This document shows positions 3,303 to 5,337 of a DNA stretch of 5,337 nt, piece after piece. The position numbers were made by a program, and so were the translations under genes. Every line of letters begins with the position of its first letter. Positions within the stretch are counted from its first letter, which is position 1. The notes under the pieces are model-generated. The model made no database searches and was not told the DNA's origin. It saw nothing but the letters and a program-made list of their open reading frames with translations. The stretch is from Clostridia bacterium (GTDB lineage Bacteria; Bacillota_A; Clostridia; Christensenellales; UBA1242): positions 1-5,337 of the forward strand of contig JAGBBI010000248.1 in the NCBI GenBank assembly GCA_017938565.1, written 5' to 3'.

Positions 3303-3641
3303 ATGACAAACAGAGAATTCTTCAACGCAATCGTTAATGGTGAGCTGAATGATGAGGTTATCGAAAAGGCTAAGGCTGAAATCGTGAAGCTCGATGAACG
3401 CAACGCCAAGAGAGCTTCGAAGCCATCGAAAAAGGCTATCGAGAATGAGCCAATCAAGGCTTCAATCAGAGAGTTCCTCGGTGATGGTTCGCACCTCGCA
3501 AGCGAAATCGCAAGCGGTCTCGACCTCTCCGTTTCCAAGGTCTCCGCTCTTTGCCGTCAGATGGTTACTGATGGTGTCCTCACTGTTGAGGACGTAAAGG
3601 TTAAGGGAAAGGGTATGCAGAAGTCATACACTCTCGCTTAG
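3303..3641 (+). CDS. Winged-helix DNA-binding protein (112 aa)
   Basis: The protein has an acidic helical N-terminal part (MTNREFFNAIVNGELNDEVI, then a lysine-containing helix), a basic linker (about residues 36-46, KRASKPSKK) and a C-terminal winged helix from about residue 50. In that domain HLASEIASGLDL is the first helix of the HTH, SVSKVSALCRQMVTDG the recognition helix and VEDVKVKGKGMQKSYTLA the basic wing. It is the full-length paralogue of the fragment at the window start, which shares the domain and a similar downstream terminator and cassette. DNA binding is well supported by the pattern; target and effect are unknown. It may be a transcription regulator or an abundant DNA-organising protein, and the dispersed palindromes are candidate sites. 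ATG 3303 lies 9 nt after AAAGGA; ATG 3296 is out of frame. Confidence 0.82.
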   Translation: MTNREFFNAIVNGELNDEVIEKAKAEIVKLDERNAKRASKPSKKAIENEPIKASIREFLGDGSHLASEIASGLDLSVSKVSALCRQMVTDGVLTVEDVKVKGKGMQKSYTLA

Positions 3642-3646
3642 TCGAG

Positions 3647-3675
3647 AAAGGGGTTAGCACTTGCTAACCCTTTTT
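3647..3675 (+). terminator. Intrinsic terminator after the winged-helix gene
   Basis: GGGTTAG (3651-3657) pairs with CTAACCC (3664-3670) around CACTTG, with flanking A and T tracts. It parallels the GGGTTGAC terminator of the paralogue. Confidence 0.9.
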
Positions 3676-3688
3676 ATTGGACAGAAAA

Positions 3689-3702
3689 AGAACATATGTT
3701 CG
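3689..3702. promoter_or_regulatory. LexA-like palindrome, copy 4
   Basis: AGAACATATGTTCG has the full GAACATATGTTC palindrome (3690-3701) with one departure (A for C) at the left end. It lies 51 bp upstream of the next -35. Confidence 0.6.
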
Positions 3703-3706
3703 CGGG

Positions 3707-3745
3707 CGCCCGGGCGGTCAGTTTGTTAAAAAAAATATCAATTGA
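3707..3745 (+). repeat. CGCCCGGGCG palindrome plus TTGTTAAAA motif, copy 3
   Basis: CGCCCGGGCG (3707-3716) is a 10-bp palindrome. It is followed by TTGTT, an A run and TATCAATTGAAAA, a series that recurs at 5290-5314 with one A fewer. The A/T variant differs from TTGTGAAAAAATTAAC of copies 1 and 2. Confidence 0.72.
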
Positions 3746-3753
3746 AAAAAGTA

Positions 3754-3782
3754 TTGACAAATTCCTCTTCATCGCTTATAAT
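3754..3782 (+). promoter_or_regulatory. Consensus promoter of the two-gene operon
   Basis: TTGACA (3754-3759), 17-bp spacer, TATAAT (3777-3782). The spacer TTCCTCTTCAT resembles that of the exonuclease promoter (TCCCTCTTCAT). Confidence 0.92.
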
Positions 3783-3814
3783 AATAGTGTAAGAAAGAGA
3801 AAGGAGAAGATGAA

Positions 3815-3952
3815 ATGAAAATGTATGTAGTAAAATATAAAAAAGACGGAAAGGTTCTTTTTTCCACACCAAACAGAGCGATGGCACTTCACAGATTTAT
3901 GAAGTTGGTCAACAAGGAAATGTTCAAACTCGTAATTGTAGAAAGGGGGTAA
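3815..3952 (+). CDS. Small basic protein of unknown function (45 aa)
   Basis: The sequence MKMYVVKYKKDGKVLFSTPN is followed by RAMALHRFMKLVNKEMFKLV and IVERG. The likely order is a beta hairpin, one amphipathic helix and a final strand. There are 11 Lys/Arg and only 3 acidic residues, so nucleic-acid or acidic-partner binding is possible. No family recognised. AAAGGAG (3800-3806) lies 8 nt before ATG 3815; an upstream ATG at 3810 meets a stop after one codon. It is the first gene of an operon: four bases separate its TAA from the next start, and the next ribosome binding site lies in its final codons, implying translational coupling. Confidence 0.82.
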   Translation: MKMYVVKYKKDGKVLFSTPNRAMALHRFMKLVNKEMFKLVIVERG

Positions 3953-3956
3953 GAAT

Positions 3957-4349
3957 ATGAGAGTACGCAATTCGTTCGCACTTCCAACGATAATACTATT
4001 CATAATAATGATAATACTTAATTGTGTTCCAACGTTCGCATCAAGTCCAAGCAATTATGAAATTGCAAAGACATATGCAAAGACACACTACGCAAATTGT
4101 AGAGTAGTCAAACTTAACAAATATAATGCGAAGAAAATTGAACACCGCAAAGGTAAGCACATTGTGTATATCGAAAAGTTTGTATCATATTCAAAAGGTA
4201 AATATGGATATAGCAAAGACGGATATTATGTGAAGTATAATAAAAGAGTAAAGAAAGGAAAGAAAGTTGTTTCATACTTCATATACAATCCATATACGAA
4301 TTACTTTGACGATGTGGTCGCAGTAGTTGACAATCACAGAATAAGGTAA
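3957..4349 (+). CDS. Exported Lys/Tyr-rich protein of unknown function (130 aa)
   Basis: A clear Sec signal peptide begins the protein: MRVRNSFALP (basic n-region), TIILFIIMIILNCV (hydrophobic core) and PTFA with probable cleavage after A28. C23 has Asn before it, so a lipoprotein site is unlikely. The mature part of about 102 residues is strongly basic and tyrosine-rich (for example KKIEHRKGKH and KGKYGYSKDGYYVKYNKR), predicted mainly beta, ending NPYTNYFDDVVAVVDNHRIR. It should act outside the membrane, perhaps on the cell wall or surface, as in superinfection exclusion or attachment, but no family is recognised. AGAAAGGGGG at the end of the previous gene is its ribosome binding site, and the two genes share one promoter. 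No ordinary terminator follows; a hairpin formed by the LexA-like palindrome (4356-4373) is the only candidate. Confidence 0.85.
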   Translation: MRVRNSFALPTIILFIIMIILNCVPTFASSPSNYEIAKTYAKTHYANCRVVKLNKYNAKKIEHRKGKHIVYIEKFVSYSKGKYGYSKDGYYVKYNKRVKKGKKVVSYFIYNPYTNYFDDVVAVVDNHRIR

Positions 4350-4355
4350 CAATGG

Positions 4356-4376
4356 CGCGAACATACGTTCGCGTTT
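4356..4376 (+). promoter_or_regulatory. LexA-like palindrome, copy 5, also a possible terminator hairpin
   Basis: CGAACATACGTTCG (4358-4371) is identical to copy 2. Its arms extend to CGCGAAC (4356-4362) / GTTCGCG (4367-4373), a 7-bp stem followed by only three T residues. It lies 7 bp after the exported-protein stop and 66 bp before the next -35. It may combine a binding site and weak termination. Confidence 0.6.
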
Positions 4377-4404
4377 GCCCGGGCCGCCTTGTGAAAAAAA
4401 TAAC
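4377..4404 (+). repeat. GCCCGGGC palindrome plus TTGTGAAAAAAATAAC motif, copy 4
   Basis: GCCCGGGC (4377-4384) lies 5 bp after the palindrome. TTGTGAAAAAAATAAC (4389-4404) differs from the 236-251 motif at a single base. Confidence 0.75.
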
Positions 4405-4410
4405 GGATAA

Positions 4411-4430
4411 AAAACATAAAAAAACATAAA
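4411..4430 (+). repeat. Tandem 10-bp A-tract repeat
   Basis: AAAACATAAA occurs twice in tandem (4411-4420, 4421-4430), ending 7 bp before the -35. Its helical-turn spacing parallels 2377-2396 and suggests bending or UP-element action. Confidence 0.6.
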
Positions 4431-4437
4431 AAAGGTA

Positions 4438-4466
4438 TTGACTTCCTAAAACAAATCGTTTATAAT
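4438..4466 (+). promoter_or_regulatory. Promoter of the HAD-type phosphatase gene
   Basis: TTGACT (4438-4443), 17-bp spacer, TATAAT (4461-4466). Confidence 0.9.
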
Positions 4467-4499
4467 GTAATTACAGAAAAGGAAAGAGAGGAAAACAAA

Positions 4500-4937
4500 A
4501 TGACAATTTACTTCGATATGGACGGAACAATCGCTAATCTCTATGCAGTAGAAAATTGGCTTCCAAAACTTCGCAACGAGGACGCAAGTCCTTACAGAGA
4601 AGCAACGCCACTTCTGAAAATGAATGTGCTTGCAAGACTTCTCAACAAGGCACAGAGAAACGGACATAAAATTGGTATCGTTTCTTGGCTCTCAAAAAAT
4701 TCAACCAATGAATATGATATAAAAGTAACCAATGCAAAAATCGAATGGCTTGGAACTCATCTTAAAAGCGTACAGTTTGACGAAATTAAAATCGGAAAGT
4801 ATGGAACACCAAAATCCACAATGGTTAACGATAAGAACGGAATACTTTTCGATGATGAAGAACCAAACCGCAACGAGTGGAAAGGTCAAGCGTTCGATGT
4901 AGATAACATCATCGAAATTCTGAAAGAGATTGCATAA
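4500..4937 (+). CDS. HAD-superfamily phosphatase, possibly 5'(3')-deoxyribonucleotidase-like
   Basis: Motif I is YFDMDGTIANL with nucleophile D6 and general acid/base D8. Motif II is IGIVSWLSK with S62. A motif III lysine is probably K105 (YGTPKS), with K100 as the alternative. Motif IV is GILFDDEEPNR with D118 and D119. All four HAD signatures are therefore present in 145 residues, so a Mg-dependent phosphohydrolase is expected, with only a small cap between motifs I and II. Small phage HAD proteins of this build are often nucleotidases that reshape the deoxynucleotide pool, but the substrate is not shown by the sequence. ATG 4500 has GAGAGGA (4486-4492) 7 nt upstream. The gene forms a single-gene unit and its terminator uses the last codons. 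Confidence 0.85.
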   Translation: MTIYFDMDGTIANLYAVENWLPKLRNEDASPYREATPLLKMNVLARLLNKAQRNGHKIGIVSWLSKNSTNEYDIKVTNAKIEWLGTHLKSVQFDEIKIGKYGTPKSTMVNDKNGILFDDEEPNRNEWKGQAFDVDNIIEILKEIA

Positions 4938-4951
4938 ACAATCTCTTTTTT
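4923..4951 (+). terminator. Terminator overlapping the stop of the HAD gene
   Basis: AAAGAGATTG (4923-4932) pairs with CAATCTCTTT (4939-4948); the TAA stop is in the CATAAA loop and six T residues end the element. Confidence 0.92.
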
Positions 4952-4962
4952 GTATATTTATA

Positions 4963-4996
4963 CGCGCGGCCGGTCGATTGTTAAATAAATATCTTT
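4963..4996. repeat. Reduced cassette without a LexA-like box
   Basis: CGCGCGGCCGGTCGATTGTTAA lies between terminator and promoter. It has GCGCGC-like and CGGCCG palindromes followed by the GATTGTTAAA-AAATATC motif shared with 5288-5307. The CGAAC-N4-GTTCG box and GCCCGGGC are absent. Confidence 0.5.
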
Positions 4997-5006
4997 TAAA
5001 AAACTA

Positions 5007-5035
5007 TTGACAAGTGCCTTTCCATCGTTTATAAT
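5007..5035 (+). promoter_or_regulatory. Consensus promoter of the 46-aa gene
   Basis: TTGACA (5007-5012), 17-bp spacer, TATAAT (5030-5035). Confidence 0.92.
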
Positions 5036-5068
5036 ATAGATAGAAAAAAAAGAAAGGAGACTAAAACA

Positions 5069-5209
5069 ATGACAGAACTTGGAAATCTCATTTGCGTTTG
5101 CGTTAAGAATAATTTTAATTACAGAATAAAAAATAAAACTAATGGTTATGTTGTCCACATTGTAGGATTTGTCCCAATTCACTTTAATAAAGATGGAAAA
5201 AGAATATAA
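5069..5209 (+). CDS. Small protein of unknown function (46 aa)
   Basis: The sequence is MTELGNLICVCVKNNFNYRI, then KNKTNGYVVHIVGFVPIHFN and KDGKRI. It is predicted mostly beta with alternating hydrophobic strands, and C9-V-C11 is the only cysteine pair. Net charge is positive. No signal peptide, membrane helix or recognised family. Coding is supported by AAAGGAG (5053-5059) 9 nt before ATG 5069, a perfect consensus promoter and a strong terminator just after the stop. Codon use is A/T-richer (AAT, AAA, ATA, GTT) than in the winged-helix or 54-aa genes, which may point to a different origin. Confidence 0.82.
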   Translation: MTELGNLICVCVKNNFNYRIKNKTNGYVVHIVGFVPIHFNKDGKRI

Positions 5210-5218
5210 TTTTCCTAA

Positions 5219-5244
5219 AAAAAGAACACAAAAGTGTTCTTTTT
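5219..5244 (+). terminator. Intrinsic terminator after the 46-aa gene
   Basis: AAAAAGAACAC (5219-5229) pairs with GTGTTCTTTTT (5234-5244), 11 bp, loop AAAA. Its A and T tracts are symmetrical, so it could work on both strands. Confidence 0.92.
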
Positions 5245-5255
5245 CCTTTTATAAA

Positions 5256-5269
5256 CGAACAAATGTTCC
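5256..5269. promoter_or_regulatory. LexA-like palindrome, copy 6 (degenerate)
   Basis: CGAACAAATGTTCC retains GAAC-N4-GTTC but has changes in the centre and right end. It lies 62 bp upstream of the -35 at the window end. Confidence 0.5.
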
Positions 5270-5276
5270 CGAAGAT

Positions 5277-5314
5277 CGCCCGGGCGCGATTGTTAAAAAA
5301 ATATCAATTGAAAA
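5277..5314 (+). repeat. CGCCCGGGCG palindrome plus TTGTTAAAAAAATATCAATTG motif, copy 5
   Basis: CGCCCGGGCG (5277-5286) lies 7 bp after the LexA-like box. The A/T motif TTGTTAAAAAAATATCAATT and following GAAAA (5290-5314) repeat 3723 onward with one base pair length difference. Confidence 0.72.
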
Positions 5315-5331
5315 TTTTTTTTAAAAAAGTG

Positions 5332-5337
5332 TTGACA
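5332..5337 (+). promoter_or_regulatory. Promoter -35 element cut by the window end
   Basis: TTGACA ends exactly at the last base. By analogy with the other units a -10 and small gene should follow outside the window. Confidence 0.65.

Noticed and set aside
203..5285. CRISPR array from the recurring palindromes
   Set aside because: Repeats are hundreds of bases apart, separated by genes, and no regular spacers or cas genes are visible.
1..5337. tRNA or rRNA genes, insertion sequences or attachment sites
   Set aside because: No cloverleaf with CCA-type end, rRNA segment, transposase or terminal-repeat pair with target duplication could be recognised on either strand.

Overview
The window looks like part of a phage (less likely a plasmid) of a low-to-mid GC Bacillota host, probably an anaerobic gut-type Firmicute. 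All genes are on the + strand. Nearly every gene has its own near-consensus sigma-A promoter (TTGACA, 17-bp spacer, TATAAT) and an AAAGGAG-type ribosome binding site, and most end in an intrinsic terminator. No replication, integration, packaging or structural gene is visible. Many small single-gene units behind strong promoters resemble early or host-takeover regions of Firmicute phages; that is inference from layout. No organism can be named.

Layout. 1-149: C-terminal end of a winged-helix protein. 326-982: DEDDh 3'-5' exonuclease-like protein. 983-1524: 540 bp without a gene, holding a terminator, a LexA-like box, two identical CcpA/LacI-type palindromes, inverted and direct copies of an ACTATTCC motif, GC-rich palindromes and two tandem promoters. 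1525-1998: 157-aa protein, possibly PD-(D/E)XK nuclease-like. 2193-2357, 2459-2677 and 2807-2950: three small unknown proteins, the last with 16 acidic and no basic residues. 3106-3204: tiny ORF or structured leader. 3303-3641: full-length paralogue of the first winged-helix gene. 3815-3952 and 3957-4349: the only clear two-gene operon, a basic 45-aa protein then an exported Lys/Tyr-rich protein. 4500-4937: HAD-type phosphatase, perhaps a 5'(3')-deoxyribonucleotidase. 5069-5209: 46-aa unknown. The window ends on the -35 of another promoter.

The most striking property is the intergenic DNA. Five intergenic regions carry one ordered cassette: a CGAAC-N4-GTTCG palindrome (matching the Gram-positive LexA/SOS box), the 8-bp palindrome GCCCGGGC 4-8 bp later, a TTGTKAAAAAAA motif 4-7 bp after that, an A/T-rich stretch, then the promoter. 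A sixth copy has its LexA-like box and GCCCGGGC separated by about 185 bp of operator-like DNA (1111-1295). The boxes lie about 50-70 bp upstream of the -35, so they are not classical promoter-blocking LexA operators. They could be dispersed sites for a phage repressor or organising protein, or insulators.

The recognisable enzymes (exonuclease, nucleotidase-like HAD protein, possible nuclease) fit nucleic-acid and nucleotide metabolism during infection. The winged-helix pair are candidate DNA-binding regulators or DNA-organising proteins. The small acidic and basic proteins are candidate host-interaction factors without assignable function.
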